Shown here piece after piece: positions 52,440 through 53,080 of a stretch of 53,080 nt of DNA; positions within the stretch are counted from its first letter, which is position 1; every line of letters starts with the position of its first letter. The DNA lies in the NCBI GenBank assembly GCA_003427395.1, contig BFEA01000096.1, positions 1,300,900 to 1,353,979 on the forward strand, read 5' to 3'. Below the pieces are notes generated by a model. The model had not been told where the DNA came from and did no database searches. It saw only the letters and a program-made list of their open reading frames with translations. The position numbers and the translations under genes were made by a program. The DNA is from Chara braunii (Eukaryota; Streptophyta; Charophyceae; Charales; Characeae).

Positions 52440-52740
52440 AACATTCAATCATTTCTATTTGCACACACACTCCCTCCCTCTCTTTCTCCCCCCCTCTCCT
52501 TTCTCTCTTTCCCTATCTCCCTCTCTCATGGGCTGACCGCTGGTGCAGTCCTCCCGCCTCCCTCCTGTCCGAGGTAGCTCACACACGCTTGCAGTCTTCT
52601 CTTTCTCCCTCCCATAACCTGTGTGCATAGGCGCCACTCTCCCTCTCCGTTGTCGTCCGCTTCTCTCTCTCCTTCTCTCCGTTCCCTTTTTTTTTCTCTC
52701 TCCCCCTCTCTCTCTCTGGAAAAAGGGGAGATACAAACGT
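52440..52740 (+). promoter_or_regulatory. CT-rich tract, possible core promoter or 5' UTR of a gene to the right
   Basis: Several CTCTCTC/TCTTTCTCC runs on the plus strand, followed by a CpG-rich segment (52740-53080) that ends in CGGCGGCGG and repeated CC(A/G)(A/G)GTCCG(C/T)GACC. In plants such pyrimidine tracts mark promoters and leaders. No TATA box or start codon can be assigned, and the right side is cut by the window end. Confidence 0.35.
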
Positions 52741-53080
52741 TTTCCTCCACCGTCGGCTCGCAACAACGAACTCCCCGCCCTTCGTACGTAAGACGCGTGA
52801 TTGACCCCAACGCCCCAACGTATCCCGCGATGCCCCTGCCGCCGATCACTCTCGAGCGCTTAGGTGCCCTGCACGTCCCTCCGCTTTCATCCTGTGAACC
52901 CCCTTGCACGTTGGCCCACGAGTGCTATCGAGAGCGCAAAGGTACGCCTGAGTATTTGTGCATTCGTCCCGTGCGCCTCCCCCTTCTATCAGCCCTGCGT
53001 CTCATTTATACTCTTTCACCTAGGAATCTCCCTCGGCGGCGGCCAAGTCCGCGACCGCGGCCAGGTCCGTGACCCCGCGG
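52741..53080 (+). other. GC-rich right edge, possible first exon
   Basis: An open frame (52623-53072) reaches nearly to the window end with Pro/Arg-rich, unrecognised sequence. It may be only the effect of GC-rich composition. Stated as undetermined. Confidence 0.25.

Overview
This is a repeat-dominated nuclear window from a streptophyte-type eukaryote, i.e. a plant or charophyte alga. The evidence is Ty3/gypsy LTR retrotransposons with plant-style initiator-Met primer sites, CCCTAAA-type telomere-like motifs and intron-like GT/AG signals. The style of the Gag proteins makes me think of Chara braunii, but that is an impression and not something the sequence proves. No bacterial, plastid or CRISPR features were seen.

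Layout. (1) About 1-18053: a minus-strand Ty3/gypsy element (A) with 1.42-kb LTRs, the left LTR cut by the window edge. Its gag is interrupted by a complete 8.66-kb plus-strand Ty3/gypsy element (B, 5997-14659, 4-bp duplication CTGG). (2) 18054-24717: older host sequence with a tandem pair of tRNA-like repeats, one candidate host-gene exon, a dispersed repeat and a badly decayed minus-strand gypsy relic (E). E's reverse transcriptase core is replaced by unrelated repetitive DNA. (3) 24718-44317: a minus-strand gypsy element (C) with 1-kb LTRs and duplication TTAG. It carries two insertions: a 598-bp foldback element with an 8-bp duplication inside integrase (26926-27523), and a complete 10.1-kb chromovirus (D, 29576-39708, duplication TACTA) inside protease. 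(4) 44318-53080: AT-rich, low-gene sequence with one interrupted reading frame, a degenerate tandem repeat and a CT-rich then GC-rich right edge that looks like a promoter region.

How the parts relate. A, B and C are one family: they share a pol layout, an unusual chromodomain-like tail after integrase and the same variant primer site TGGTATCGG(A/G)GC. D is a separate chromovirus with a textbook chromodomain. All are inactivated, mainly by in-frame stops that can be explained by C-to-T or G-to-A changes, as expected for long-methylated DNA.

The most notable observations are the foldback insertion whose removal restores C's integrase frame, an array of TGACGTGGC bZIP-type sites in B's leader, and four repeated hairpin units in D's leader. 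An unremoved Tn5/Nextera junction adapter at 42643-42680 sits between two identical 148-bp copies and marks an assembly artefact.
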